Positions 1-7,985 are shown, numbered from the stretch's first letter. The stretch: 32,738 nt of DNA from JBKPHS01 sp046729975 (GCA_046729975.1 JBKPHS010000218.1:1-32738); one strand, 5' to 3'. Notes: generated from the sequence alone by a model not told the origin. Program-made: numbers and translations.

Positions 1-1538
1 GTGATGAACTCGCTCTGATCCTCGAGCGCCGCGGTCACGCCTCCGATCTCGGCGGTGATGCCAGAGCCGCCGAGCTCGTCGGGGACGACGTCCCCGCGCA
101 GCCGGTGGACCAGCTCCTCCGTCTCCTCGTCCTGCGGGGAGCCCCTCGGGATCACCGTGACGATCGCCGCGTTCCCCTCCGCGTTTATCTGCGGCGCCGG
201 CACGAACGCGACGCCGGACTCGCCGCGAAGCCTCTCCGCCAAGGAGTCGATCCTCGCCTTTGCGGCAGGGTCGGGCAGCTCGGCGGCGATCACCAGTGGC
301 CCGTTCGTGCCCGGTCCGAATCCCTCGGTATTCAGGTCGTAGGACTGGCGCGTCATGGTGTCCGGCGGATCGTTGCCGGCGTCCGGGAAGCCGAGGCGCA
401 TGCCGAGCGCGGGTGCCGCCAGCGCGAGCAAGACGGCGGTGGCGGCGATGGCGGCGGTCCAGGGCCGCCGCTGGACCGCGTGGCTCCAGCGCGCCGCCGG
501 CGACTCCCCGTTGCCCTCGGCCTTCAGCGTCCGGCCGAGGAATGGGATCCGGAGGCGGTCGACCTTCGGTCCCAGGTATGAGAGGAGCGCCGGCAACAGC
601 GTGACCGCCGCGAGCATCACGACCAGGACGGCGAGGGAGGCAGAGATCGCGACGCCGTACATGTAGGGCAGGCCGGTCAGGAAGAGGCCGAGGACGGCGA
701 TCACCACCGTGCTTCCGGCAATGATCACGCTGCGTCCGGCAGTGGTGACGGCCTCGACAACGGCGTCGTGGCGATCCTTGCCCTGATTCATCGCCGAACG
801 GAACCGGGTCAGGACGAGCAGCGAGTAGTCGATGCCGACCCCGATTCCGATCAACCCCGACACCGCCGTGGTCCAGTCGGGGACGTCGATGACGTTGGCG
901 AGCAGGACGATCAGGCCTCCCGACGTGATGCCGAGACCGACGAGGGCGATCGCGAGCGGGAGGCCCGCAGCGACCACCGAGCCGAAGGCGATCAACAGCA
1001 CGATCGCGGCGCCGACGAACCCGATCCCCTCAGGGCTAGTCTCCTCCTGAGCCTGGTAGATCGGATCCCCGCCGAGCTTGATCTCGAGTCCACCGCGACT
1101 GTTGTCCTCGGCGGCGGCGATCAGCTTCTCGCCGTCCTCCTTGGAGACGTCCCAGCCCGCGACCGTCAGCGGGAGCGTGGTCGATCCGATCGTGCCGTCC
1201 CGCGAGAACCGGATCGGGGTGTGCTCGGCGATGTGGTCGACCCGCTCGGCCTCGGCGAGGAAGGCGTCGACGCGCTCCCGCGCGCCGGGCGTGTTGGCGC
1301 CGGCCGGATCCTTCCAGACGGCATAGACCTCCTGGCCAGAGTAGCCCTGGAAGCGCTTCTCGGTGAGATCGCTCGCCGCCTTCGACTCCGATCCGGGGGT
1401 GTTGTAGTCCGCGTTGTACTCACCCGCCAGCGAGGAGCCGACCCCGATGATCACGATCGCCGCTGCGATCCACGCGAGGACCACGCGCCCGCGACGGCGG
1501 TAGGCAATGTCGGCGAGGCGGGCTAGACCACGGGTCAT
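1..1538 (-). CDS. MMPL/RND-family membrane transporter, C-terminal part beyond window
   Basis: The minus strand is open from ATG at 1538 to the left edge, giving 512 codons of an unfinished protein. A first membrane helix (about residues 18-37) is followed by a large extracytoplasmic domain. A block of closely spaced helices comes next (about 155-320), including the segment GIGVGIDYSLLVLTRFR, which carries the charged/Tyr signature of MMPL and RND proton-driven exporters. A second soluble domain begins near residue 375. MMPL proteins in actinobacteria export lipids, siderophores or drugs; the substrate cannot be told here. The family usually has 700-1000 residues, so about a third is missing because of the window edge, not because of truncation. 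A purine-rich AGAAGGGA lies about 10 nt before the ATG. A 7-bp inverted repeat (1575-1599) sits in the promoter region. Confidence 0.9.
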   Translation of the reverse strand, partial: MTRGLARLADIAYRRRGRVVLAWIAAAIVIIGVGSSLAGEYNADYNTPGSESKAASDLTEKRFQGYSGQEVYAVWKDPAGANTPGARERVDAFLAEAERVDHIAEHTPIRFSRDGTIGSTTLPLTVAGWDVSKEDGEKLIAAAEDNSRGGLEIKLGGDPIYQAQEETSPEGIGFVGAAIVLLIAFGSVVAAGLPLAIALVGLGITSGGLIVLLANVIDVPDWTTAVSGLIGIGVGIDYSLLVLTRFRSAMNQGKDRHDAVVEAVTTAGRSVIIAGSTVVIAVLGLFLTGLPYMYGVAISASLAVLVVMLAAVTLLPALLSYLGPKVDRLRIPFLGRTLKAEGNGESPAARWSHAVQRRPWTAAIAATAVLLALAAPALGMRLGFPDAGNDPPDTMTRQSYDLNTEGFGPGTNGPLVIAAELPDPAAKARIDSLAERLRGESGVAFVPAPQINAEGNAAIVTVIPRGSPQDEETEELVHRLRGDVVPDELGGSGITAEIGGVTAALEDQSEFI

Positions 1539-1574
1539 CGTTTGAGCGTCCCTTCTGTCGTCATCTGGTCTTGA

Positions 1575-1599
1575 CTCCCGTTTAGACCGTGGACGGGAG
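1575..1599. promoter_or_regulatory. Inverted repeat in the MMPL promoter region, possible operator
   Basis: CTCCCGT (1575-1581) and ACGGGAG (1593-1599) are perfect inverted arms separated by 11 nt. They lie 37-61 nt upstream of the exporter start codon, in an AT-richer stretch. Spacing and position would suit a dimeric repressor such as the TetR or MarR proteins that often control MMPL exporters, but no regulator gene is adjacent. It could also be a chance hairpin. Confidence 0.3.
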
Positions 1600-1706
1600 C
1601 GAAATTAATCGGCCGTGCATTTTGGTCAGCCCGCTTGTCCGGCCAATGGGGCTTCCCGGTCAATCGATGTGCGGTTAGCCGAACTGCGGCTCTATCGGGC
1701 TCAACC

Positions 1707-2156
1707 TCAGACCTCGAGCGAGTAGTCCAACCACTCCTCGCGCCTCCCGCCCATGCGCTCGTACACTCGCTGCGCGCGCACGTTGTCCTTCGCCGTCTGC
1801 CAGCAGAGCTCGCGCGCGCCTCGCTCGGCGCTCCGCTCCCGGCACGCCTCGATCAGCGCCTCGGCGAGGCCGGAGCCACGGGCCGCGGGCGACACGTATA
1901 GGTCGTTCATCACCGCGACTCGTGCCGCGGAGAGCGTCGACCAGGTCCAGAACACCGTCGCGAACCCGAGCGCGCTGCCGTTGCCGTCGCGGGCGATCAG
2001 CTGCACGCCCTCTCGCTCGGGGTCCGCGATCAGCGCTTCGGACAGAGCGAGCAGGGCCTCGTCCGGCGGGTCGACGCCGTAGAAGTCACAGTAGGCGCGC
2101 ATGAGCGGCAGCAGATCGGCCAGGTCCCGCTCGCTGACCGTCTCGATCCGGTGCAT
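1707..2156 (-). CDS. GNAT-family N-acetyltransferase
   Basis: A 149-residue protein covering one complete GNAT domain. The acetyl-CoA pyrophosphate-binding motif A is visible as NDLYVSPAARGSGLAEAL (about residues 84-101, the R-x-G-x-G/A signature). The C-terminal motif B region contains NVRAQRVYERMGGR, with the typical Asn and Tyr. The family transfers an acetyl group from acetyl-CoA to an amine of a small molecule, antibiotic, peptide or protein; the substrate is unknown. ATG at 2156 gives a full-length domain, but no clear ribosome-binding site precedes it. A TACCTT element about 10 nt upstream would fit near-leaderless transcription. The gene is separated from the exporter by about 170 nt and is probably transcribed alone. 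Confidence 0.85.
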   Translation of the reverse strand: MHRIETVSERDLADLLPLMRAYCDFYGVDPPDEALLALSEALIADPEREGVQLIARDGNGSALGFATVFWTWSTLSAARVAVMNDLYVSPAARGSGLAEALIEACRERSAERGARELCWQTAKDNVRAQRVYERMGGRREEWLDYSLEV

Positions 2157-2477
2157 GCGCGACGCAAGGTAGCGCGCTTCCGGTCATGTGGCCGAGGTGG
2201 GCGCACATCGTGACTGTTGCCGGCAGAGGTACCGGTAACGGCAGTGCGGACGACGCTCGTGAGCCCATTGCGCCGGCAGCGATAGCGAGCAGCCTTCGCG
2301 TGGCCCTTTCCGGTTTTCGTCCAGGGCAGGCGTCTGACCGACGTCGCCGCGCGTGACGCGATCGTCTTGCGCTCGTACCTCGAACAGTGGTCGGCCAAGT
2401 GGCGACCCCTGACGGATTGACGGAAGCGGTCGTGGACGTATAGCGTCGCGACGGCCTTGCGACGAGGAGGTAGGCGC
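2157..2477. other. Intergenic stretch, no intact gene
   Basis: This divergent intergenic region of about 320 nt holds a promoter candidate for the gene at 2478. On the plus strand an in-frame run of about 43 codons ends in TGA at 2418-2420 and includes the residues RSYLEQWSAKWRP. It has no start codon, no ribosome-binding site and no family I recognise. It may be a decayed gene end or chance. Confidence 0.4.
2417..2444 (+). promoter_or_regulatory. Sigma-70-type promoter candidate for the SnoaL-like gene
   Basis: TTGACG (2417-2422) and TATAGC (2439-2444) are separated by 16 nt, close to the vegetative consensus (TTGACA, 17 nt, TATAAT). Transcription would start near 2451, about 27 nt before the GTG at 2478, leaving room for the GAGGAGG ribosome-binding site at 2464-2470. 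Based on sequence match only. Confidence 0.5.
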
Positions 2478-2912
2478 GTGACTGCATCGGAGGAGTTTGA
2501 CCGAGCAATTGAGGCGAGTCACCGAGCGCTGGATGAGATCGCAAAGGGGGATCCGGCTGCCTTCTTAGAGCTGTTCAGTCAGCGCGAGGACGCCACCCTT
2601 GCGAACCCCTTTGGCCCGCCCGGCCGCGGTCGGAGTCAGGTCGAGGAGGCCGCACGGCGAGCCGCATCGCACTACAGCGACGGCAGGGCCGTCGAGTTCG
2701 AGAACTTCGCAAAGTACGTAACCGCGGACCTCGGGTACATCCTGGAAATCGAGCGGTTCGAGGCGAAGGTCGGCGGGAGCGAGGAGGTCACTCCTGTCGC
2801 CCTGCGCGTCACGAGCATCTTCCGTCCTGAAGATGGCACTTGGAAGCTCGTGCATCGCCACGCGGATCCGATAACGACGCGCCGGCCAGCGCAATCCGTG
2901 ATGCAGACGTGA
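2478..2912 (+). CDS. SnoaL-like / NTF2-fold protein
   Basis: A 144-residue protein starting at GTG 2478. This start was chosen over an ATG 21 nt upstream because GAGGAGG (2464-2470) is perfectly placed 7 nt before it. The pattern is that of the SnoaL-like/DUF4440 NTF2 superfamily: an N-terminal helix with repeated acidic residues, a central ANPFGPPGRG turn, and a C-terminal strand pair ending in SIFRPEDGTWKLVHRHAD, where DGTWKLVHRH is very typical of ketosteroid-isomerase-like proteins. The fold forms a conical pocket used for isomerase, hydrolase or binding roles. No catalytic assignment is possible. A stem-loop candidate lies at 2962-2997 downstream. Confidence 0.8.
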   Translation: MTASEEFDRAIEASHRALDEIAKGDPAAFLELFSQREDATLANPFGPPGRGRSQVEEAARRAASHYSDGRAVEFENFAKYVTADLGYILEIERFEAKVGGSEEVTPVALRVTSIFRPEDGTWKLVHRHADPITTRRPAQSVMQT

Positions 2913-2961
2913 TCCGTCTGGTCCATTCCGGGATCGCCGCGAACGTCTGATTTGGTCCCCG

Positions 2962-2997
2962 GGGACGCTCGCATTCGCGATCTTGCGAGCGTGTCCC
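2962..2997. terminator. Stem-loop downstream of the SnoaL-like gene
   Basis: GGGAC+GCTCGCA (2962-2973) pairs with TGCGAGC+GTCCC (2984-2997, with a 2-nt bulge at 2991-2992) around a 10-nt loop. The 12-bp stem starts 50 nt after the stop codon. There is no T-tract, so it may stabilise or terminate the transcript only weakly. Confidence 0.35.
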
Positions 2998-3049
2998 AGA
3001 TTGATTCGAGACGCCCCGTTCGGACGAGCAGCGGGAGGCCCGGCCGACG

Positions 3050-3090
3050 TTCCAAGCGTGGGGCTGCCACGCGCCCTGCCGGTTTTGAAG
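3050..3090 (-). repeat. Partial tRNA-Sec copy, candidate attachment-site remnant
   Basis: These 41 nt are identical to 8027-8065 inside the intact selenocysteine tRNA except for a 2-nt insertion (near 3071-3073). The copy has the same orientation. It covers the anticodon loop including UCA, the 3' anticodon strand, the variable arm and the first bases of the T stem. Acceptor, D arm and most of the T arm are absent or unrecognisable, so it cannot be a functional tRNA. Elements that integrate into tRNA genes through a tyrosine recombinase leave a copy of part of the tRNA at the far end. This position fits that role for the relic integrase at 7730-7985. Confidence 0.75.
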
Positions 3091-3322
3091 GCCCGGCGGG
3101 GCGTCACTGTATTTACCGATCTTGCAGGGATTTCCGCAGCACCTGTACCGCTGCGCGACAGTCGGCGCGACAGTCCGGGTGAAGGCCTCAGCTGAAAGCT
3201 GAAGCCGCGGGCTGTTGAGGCGAACGCGGCCACAGGTCCCCTCTGGCGAGTCGCCGACGCGTTCCCTTGCCGCGCTTCTGCTTCGCGCGAAGAGCAGTAG
3301 CCCGCGCGATACTGGGCGGGCG

Positions 3323-3733
3323 ATGTCGCAGGAGAACGTGGAGACCGTCCAGCGCGCCGTCGAGGCGTGGAATGCCGATGATCTGGACGCTTTTTTGGCC
3401 GAGCTCGATGCCGACGTCGAGTGGCACCCTGCGATCCAGCCGGGCCTTGAGGGAAAGGCAACCACCTACCGAGGTCATGACGGCGCGCGAAAGATTTGGA
3501 GGCAGGACCGCGGCGAGGCGTGGGAACGCCTCACCAATCGGCCCCAGGAGTTCCGCGACCTCGGCCAGTCGGTCCTCGCGCTCGGTCACATGGACTTGAC
3601 CGCCCGGGCGACCGGCATCGAGTTCAGTCAGGAGCTTGGAGAGGTCTTTGACTTTCGAGCGGGGACGATCGTTCGCATCCGCGACTTTCTGACTCACGCG
3701 GAAGCCCTCGAAGCCGCCGGGCTGCGGGAGTAG
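3323..3733 (+). CDS. SnoaL-like / NTF2-fold protein
   Basis: A 136-residue protein starting MSQENVETVQRAVEAWN, the opening of a large paralogous family of SnoaL-like proteins common in Thermoleophilia. Further family features are the DLDAFLAELDADVEWHP segment (residues about 20-36), the YRGHDGARKIW turn (about 50-60) and a final strand FDFRAGTIVRIRDFLTHAEAL with the characteristic G-x-I/V-x-x-I/V-R. The ATG at 3323 matches the family start; frame upstream is open but not conserved-looking. The product is probably a small soluble ligand-binding or isomerase-like protein of unknown substrate. It is the first intact gene inside the proposed decayed element. Confidence 0.82.
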   Translation: MSQENVETVQRAVEAWNADDLDAFLAELDADVEWHPAIQPGLEGKATTYRGHDGARKIWRQDRGEAWERLTNRPQEFRDLGQSVLALGHMDLTARATGIEFSQELGEVFDFRAGTIVRIRDFLTHAEALEAAGLRE

Positions 3734-3884
3734 TTCGTCGGCTGCTGCTTTGCGCGATTTACGCAAGCGGCGTCCGCAGGACTTGAGACGCCTGCTGCTC
3801 ATCCAACCCGGACGTCTGGGGACATGCCTCCTTTCACGCGAAGCGCATGGGCGTCGAGTCGGTACCGGCAGAATGTCGCTTCCT

Positions 3885-4727
3885 TCATGGGGCGGGCTTG
3901 GCGCCGGGCCCCTGGCCCTGGCTGAACGGTGCCATCCCGGCCAGCTTTCCTCCGTCGATCGGGAGCGTGACGCCAGTGATGTAGGAGGCTTGGTCGGAGC
4001 ACAGCCACACCACCGCAGCGGCGATCTCTTGGACCTGTCCGATCCGGCGCATCGGCATCGCCATCCCGGCCCGCTTCTGCATCTCCTCCCCCGCCTCGGC
4101 GAGCCGGTCGGTCAGGATCGGCCCGGGCGCGAGCGCGTTGACCCGCACCCCGCGCTCGGCGTAGTCGAGCGCGGCCACCTTGGTCAGCCCGATGACGCCG
4201 TGCTTGCTGGACACATAGCCGGCGAGGCCGCCGACGCCTTCGAGGCCTGCGGTCGAGGACATGTTGACGATGGCACCGCCGCCCGTCTCCAGCATTGGGG
4301 GGATCTCGTACTTCATCGAGAGGAAGACGCCCCGAAGCGTGATCGCCACGGCACTGTCGTAGGCGTCGACCGGGAGCTCTGCGAGTGGCGTCGGGGCCTG
4401 GCCGCCCCCGGCCGCGTTGTTGAACGCCAGGTCGAGGCGGCCGAAGGCGTCGACCGTCTGGTCAACGAGGCGTTCGACCGAGGCTCGGTCGGCGACGTCG
4501 GTCGGCACTGCGATCGCGCGTCCGCCGTCGAACGAGAGCCCTTCGGCGAGCGCCGCCAGTGCGGCTCCATCGCGTGCGGCCAGCGCGACGGCCGCGCCAG
4601 CCGCGACGAACGCTCGCGCGGTTGCGGCGCCGATACCGTGACTGGCGCCGGTGATGATGCCCGCTCGGCCCTCGAGCGTGGGTCGTGATCCCGCCATTGA
4701 TGTTGCTGTCGAATCCACACCGTTCAT
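3885..4727 (-). CDS. Short-chain dehydrogenase/reductase (classical SDR)
   Basis: A 280-residue NAD(P)-dependent oxidoreductase with every classical SDR landmark. These are the TGASHGIG nucleotide-binding loop (about residues 25-32), NNAAG near 100, the catalytic Ser in NMSSTAG (about 157), YVSSK (Tyr about 171, Lys about 175), and APGPI after the active site. The C-terminus ends in SYITGVTLPIDGG, typical of the glucose/3-oxoacyl reductase group. It oxidises or reduces a hydroxyl/keto substrate not identifiable here. The start at ATG 4727 is preferred because GGAG lies 6 nt before it; ATG 4733 and a long in-frame extension upstream lack a ribosome-binding site. It is transcribed alone on the minus strand. 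Confidence 0.9.
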   Translation of the reverse strand: MNGVDSTATSMAGSRPTLEGRAGIITGASHGIGAATARAFVAAGAAVALAARDGAALAALAEGLSFDGGRAIAVPTDVADRASVERLVDQTVDAFGRLDLAFNNAAGGGQAPTPLAELPVDAYDSAVAITLRGVFLSMKYEIPPMLETGGGAIVNMSSTAGLEGVGGLAGYVSSKHGVIGLTKVAALDYAERGVRVNALAPGPILTDRLAEAGEEMQKRAGMAMPMRRIGQVQEIAAAVVWLCSDQASYITGVTLPIDGGKLAGMAPFSQGQGPGAKPAP

Positions 4728-5085
4728 CGCCATCTCCGTTGCGTCGGGTGCGCTGGAACTGTTCCACGCGAGCCGGGCACAGGCTCGGTCAACGGTCTCC
4801 GTTCCGCGCGAACTCAGTGCCCTTCCGACGCGAAGGAGCCGTCGCTGCTCGCGTGCTGCTTTGAAAAACAGAACCGACGGCACCGCCTGCGGGGACGATC
4901 GCTTCGGCGCGAAGCGATAGCGGATGCGCCACCACCCCTCGACCGCTCTAGAAGTTCGCAGGTTCCATGAATCCGCTGCGTCTGCCCGCCGTCACCGGCG
5001 TGCCTCGTACCCGCCCGCGCGCCCGCCGTCGCAGGTCGACCGTCGGGCCGACCCTTGACTAGACCTCGCTGCAAGCCGGGCCGCT
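4728..5085. other. Intergenic stretch without recognisable features
   Basis: About 360 nt between the SDR start and the end of the next minus-strand gene. Open frames here have no coding-like codon pattern, no start with a ribosome-binding site and no recognised family. The promoter of the SDR gene must lie here, but I see no convincing -35/-10 pair. Confidence 0.4.
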
Positions 5086-5391
5086 TCAGCCCGAGCTACG
5101 CGCCCGCTTCGGGGCGTGCTTTGCGAGGTAGTCGATGTAGAGCGGCCTCAGCGCTTCGCCCAGCTTCCCCTCCCCCGCATCGCGTAAGTCGTTCAGCCGC
5201 GCGATCCCGCTACGGACGTCCGCCTGGGCTTCCTCGACCTCGCCCGCGGCAGCTTCGGCCGCGGGGATGCTTCTGAGCAGAGTCCAGAAGAAGCGGACAT
5301 CGAGACGCCTCGCCGCGCGACGACGCGCGCGCAAATAGACCTCCTTGGTGGGCAGCGCCTCCAGCTCTGCGCGGTAGGAGCTGTCGTCCAC
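5086..5391 (-). CDS. Conserved-looking small hypothetical protein
   Basis: A 101-residue protein starting at GTG 5391. It is charged and mostly helical in appearance (many Arg, Ala and Glu), with no membrane segment, signal peptide or cysteine. The motif RFFWTLLRSIPAAEAA lies near residues 33-48 and the end is KHAPKRARSSG. I do not recognise a named family. It begins only 9 nt after the stop of the SRPBCC gene, so the two are almost certainly cotranscribed. High GC at third codon positions supports it being real. Its function is unknown; a role linked to the SRPBCC partner is only inference from the operon. Confidence 0.65.
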   Translation of the reverse strand: MDDSSYRAELEALPTKEVYLRARRRAARRLDVRFFWTLLRSIPAAEAAAGEVEEAQADVRSGIARLNDLRDAGEGKLGEALRPLYIDYLAKHAPKRARSSG

Positions 5392-5400
5392 GAGTGGCGG

Positions 5401-5826
5401 CTACTCTCCCGCCTCGACGGCGGCCTTCAGCCGCTCGAGCGAGGTCGCCCAGCGGTTCCTGACGTCGCGCGAGGCGATGGGCGCGGCGAGCCTGCCGAGG
5501 CCCTTGAACACGATGTTGTCCTCCAGCCGCAGGAGCGTCCCGCCGGGAGCTGGGCTCAGGCTGTAGCGCATCCTGCGGGCAAAGGTCCTGCCCTCCTGGG
5601 TCTCCTCGAGCAGAGTGGGCGCCTCGGAGCGAGTGACCCGCACCTCCACCTCCTCCTTAATGCGCGTGCGGTAGAGGTGGTCGTTCCGCGTGTCCGGCGC
5701 CGGGTATTCCGGCGAGCGAGAACGGGTCTCGAGGTACCCCTCGAACCAGCGCTCCGGCTGGCCGAGCACCCTCCAGACTTCCTCAGGGGACCGCTTGATA
5801 TCGACCGTCTCGCTGAACCGGGCCAT
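5401..5826 (-). CDS. SRPBCC-family (START-like) protein
   Basis: A 141-residue protein starting MARFSETVDIKRSPEEVWRVL, the classic first strand and helix of polyketide-cyclase/START-like SRPBCC proteins. It ends with a long C-terminal helix (RNRWATSLERLKAAVE) that closes the hydrophobic pocket. The middle has the alternating strands and the P-x-P-G-G-T-L-L-R-L-E pattern before the last strand. Such proteins bind or convert hydrophobic ligands; ligand unknown. The ATG at 5826 has a strong ribosome-binding site (AAGGAGGAA) about 5 nt upstream. It is the first gene of a two-gene unit with the small protein at 5086-5391. Confidence 0.85.
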   Translation of the reverse strand: MARFSETVDIKRSPEEVWRVLGQPERWFEGYLETRSRSPEYPAPDTRNDHLYRTRIKEEVEVRVTRSEAPTLLEETQEGRTFARRMRYSLSPAPGGTLLRLEDNIVFKGLGRLAAPIASRDVRNRWATSLERLKAAVEAGE

Positions 5827-6023
5827 GCCTTCCTCCTTACCGGGCCGACGTTACTCCTCGCCAGAGAGCGGGTCCGCCGAGACCAGGGCCCTAGATGACC
5901 TGCCCCCGCCGGGCCCCCGGGCGGAGCCGAACAACGTGATCGGGTCTTACAACTAGTTCGGTGTGAACGCCGCAGCCGGGGCGGCGAGCCGCGCCGGCCC
6001 CGCCGCCCCAGCTGGCGAGGCCT

Positions 6024-6150
6024 CTATGCGTGCGCCGGCTCGAGTACCTCCGCCAGCGCCCGGCTCACCATCACCTTGCCGCCGAGCACCTCGGTGCGCT
6101 CGATGTCGAAGGCGGCGAGCTTCTCCCTCATGAAGCTGAGCGCCAGCTCA
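6024..6150 (-). pseudogene. Short coding-like remnant, family unknown
   Basis: About 40 codons ending in TAG at 6024 have near-total G/C at third positions, as real genes here do. They encode a segment around MREKLAAFDIERTEVLGGKV. The frame has no good start: a strong AGGAGG followed by ATG (around 6147) is in another frame and stops after seven codons. This suggests a frameshifted or truncated gene end rather than an intact small protein. I do not recognise the family. Confidence 0.3.
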
Positions 6151-6351
6151 TTCCGACTCCTCCTAGCACCCGACCCCGCGTAAAGCTCGGCATGCAAGCG
6201 GAGCCTGCTTCGCGCCGAATTGCGGCAGCGCACGATCGGCGCAGCGCACTACCGCAACGGAACGAGGAGCGGAAGCCAGGTCGGGGACGATGCCGCTTGT
6301 GCTTTGCGCGACAAGCGAAAGCGCCGTGCCGGCAAGAGCAGGGCTCGCGCA

Positions 6352-6540
6352 CTAGGCCTTCGGGTGTGAAGTCAGCGTCCGGCGCAATCCGTCGATGGCC
6401 TGTTCTGCCCAGCGCTTCATGAACCAGCGCCCGACCATCTTGTCGAATAGTCCGTATCGGAATGTGGGCCCGTCGATTCCCATCTCCATGTCTACGAAAG
6501 TTCCGCCCTGAGCGTCGGTTAGCGGCACTCTGCGTTGGTG
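6352..6540 (-). pseudogene. C-terminal fragment of an SRPBCC-family protein
   Basis: The last roughly 60 codons of a minus-strand frame ending at 6352 read as the end of a polyketide-cyclase-like protein. A GGTFVDMEMGIDG strand is followed by FRYGLFDKMVGRWFMKRW and a closing helix AIDGLRRTL. The conserved N-terminal half is missing. Upstream sequence in the frame is not SRPBCC-like and soon runs antisense into the flavin oxidase gene. There is no suitable start codon. Most likely a gene cut by deletion or insertion. Confidence 0.55.
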
Positions 6541-6606
6541 GCGACCCGCCGCGCCATGCTGCCCAACCTGCTGTAGGAGACGCCTCCGAGAAGTATCGTC
6601 GCGTCG

Positions 6607-7728
6607 ATGGATGTTGTGATCGTCGGCGCGGGTACGTTTGGCGCGTCGGCGGCCTGGTGGTTCGCCCGCGCGGGGGAGCAAGTCACGCTGGTCGACCAGT
6701 TCGAGCCCGGCGACCGACGCTCCAGTTCGGGCGGCGAGACGCGGCTCTTCCGCTGCTCGCACGGCGCCGACGCCGACTACACGGTTATGGCGCGCCGCGC
6801 GCGAACCCTGTGGCGCGAACTCGAGGACGAGTCGGGCGAGGAGTTGCTCGTGGAGTGCGGCCTGTCGTGGTTCGCGCACCGAGAGGACGGCTGGGAGGCG
6901 GCCTCCGAGCGCACGCTGGCCGCGCAGGGCATCCCGGCGAAGCGCCTCGACGTGGCGAGCGCCGCAGCCCTGTACCCGAGCTTTCGGGGCGAGGACCTCG
7001 CCTTCGTGCTGCTCGAGCCGGAGGCCGGGGTCCTGCGGGCCCAGCGGGCGGTGCGCGCGCTGGCCTCGGCGGCGGCCGCCCAGGGCGCGCGGATCGTGCG
7101 CGGGCGAGCACGGCCCGAGGGCGAGAACGTGGTGCTCGAGGACTCCACGCGATTGGAGGGCGACGTCGTCGTGTGGGCCTGCGGCCCGTGGCTCGCGCAC
7201 CTGTTCGACGACCTGATCTCGCTCGCGGTGACCCACCAGGAGCTGCTGTTCCTCGACGGCGGTCCGGCATGGCGCAGGTCCGGGCTGCCCGCCTGGTGCG
7301 ACTACGACCGGGCGATGTACGGCACCGCGGATGTCGACGCCCTCGGCGTCAAGGCGGCACTCGACCTGGAGGGACCGCCGCTCGAGCCCGACGCGGAGCT
7401 ACCGGACACAGCGACCACCGAGTCGGAGGTGCGCGCCTACCTCAGCCACCGCTTCCCGGCCCTCGAGCGCGCGCCGCTCGTCGAGGCGCGCTCGTGCCGC
7501 TACGAGCTCACACCCGACACGCACTTCATCGCGGCGGTACATCCGGCGCATCCCACCGTCTGGCTCGTTGGCGGCGGCTCGGGTCACGGCTTCAAGCATG
7601 GCCCGGCCATGGCCGAGCGGCTAGCCGCGGCCATAGTCGCCGACGCTCCGCTACCGAATCACTTCGCGCTGGGTGAGCGCTCCCGCGCGCGGAGCCTGCG
7701 CACGGCGGGCTCGGGCATCGCGACCTGA
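6607..7728 (+). CDS. FAD-dependent amine oxidase, MTOX/sarcosine-oxidase type
   Basis: A 373-residue flavoprotein of the DAO/monomeric sarcosine oxidase family. The N-terminal dinucleotide-binding loop VIVGAGTFGAS (residues 4-14) is followed by the acidic end of strand 2 (VDQF) and the SSGGETRLFR loop of this family (about 39-48). Cys297 in SCRYELTPDTHFI aligns with the cysteine that attaches FAD covalently in sarcosine and N-methyltryptophan oxidases. GGGSGHGFKHGP (about 322-333) is the C-terminal FAD signature. It would oxidise a secondary amine or amino acid with O2, giving H2O2. Length fits the family. It lies alone on the plus strand next to the integrase relic, inside the proposed element. 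Confidence 0.88.
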   Translation: MDVVIVGAGTFGASAAWWFARAGEQVTLVDQFEPGDRRSSSGGETRLFRCSHGADADYTVMARRARTLWRELEDESGEELLVECGLSWFAHREDGWEAASERTLAAQGIPAKRLDVASAAALYPSFRGEDLAFVLLEPEAGVLRAQRAVRALASAAAAQGARIVRGRARPEGENVVLEDSTRLEGDVVVWACGPWLAHLFDDLISLAVTHQELLFLDGGPAWRRSGLPAWCDYDRAMYGTADVDALGVKAALDLEGPPLEPDAELPDTATTESEVRAYLSHRFPALERAPLVEARSCRYELTPDTHFIAAVHPAHPTVWLVGGGSGHGFKHGPAMAERLAAAIVADAPLPNHFALGERSRARSLRTAGSGIAT

Positions 7729-7729
7729 A

Positions 7730-7985
7730 CACCGCTCAGTTCGTCACGGAGCGTGAGCTGGTCGCGTCTCGCGCCGAGCGCAGATGGCATGGAAGACGGC
7801 GGGGCTCGAGCCGATCACGCTGCACGAGGCCCGGCACACCTTCGCGAGCCTGATGATCGCGGCGGGCGTCAACGCGAAGGCGCTCGCCACGTACATGGGC
7901 CACGCGAGTGCACGATTACGCTCGATCGCTATGACCATCTCATGCCGGGCAACGAGGAGCGCGCCGCAGGCGAACCCTCTGTTCA
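7730..7985 (+). pseudogene. Tyrosine recombinase (phage-type integrase), C-terminal relic
   Basis: Only the end of a tyrosine recombinase remains. One frame carries ITLHEARHTFASLMIAAG (box with the catalytic H-x-x-R at 7822-7842) through TYMGHAS, the second His region. After codon 7907-7909 the sequence continues in a different frame with TITLDRYDHLMPGNEE, where the Tyr codon 7930-7932 is the expected nucleophile. At least one base was lost there, and a second frame change seems to lie near 7775. The N-terminal and core-binding regions are absent. It lies immediately beside the 3' end of tRNA-Sec, the usual place for the integrase of a tRNA-targeting element. Confidence 0.85.

Larger units (their letters stand above)
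2913..3322. other. Non-coding stretch with hairpin and tRNA fragment
   Basis: No open frame here looks coding on either strand. Apart from the stem-loop (2962-2997) and the tRNA-Sec fragment (3050-3090) I see only a short palindrome around 3282-3297 (CTTCGCGCGAAG). Local base composition is less GC-rich than in the flanking genes, consistent with decayed DNA at an element boundary. Confidence 0.45.

Noticed and set aside
2280..2420. Integrase or other gene remnant in the 2157-2477 region
   Set aside because: A 43-codon open run exists on the plus strand, but it lacks a start and shows no integrase box or other family signature.
3050..3090. A second functional tRNA-Sec gene
   Set aside because: Only anticodon loop, 3' anticodon strand and variable arm are present, with a 2-nt insertion. 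Flanks cannot form acceptor, D or T stems.
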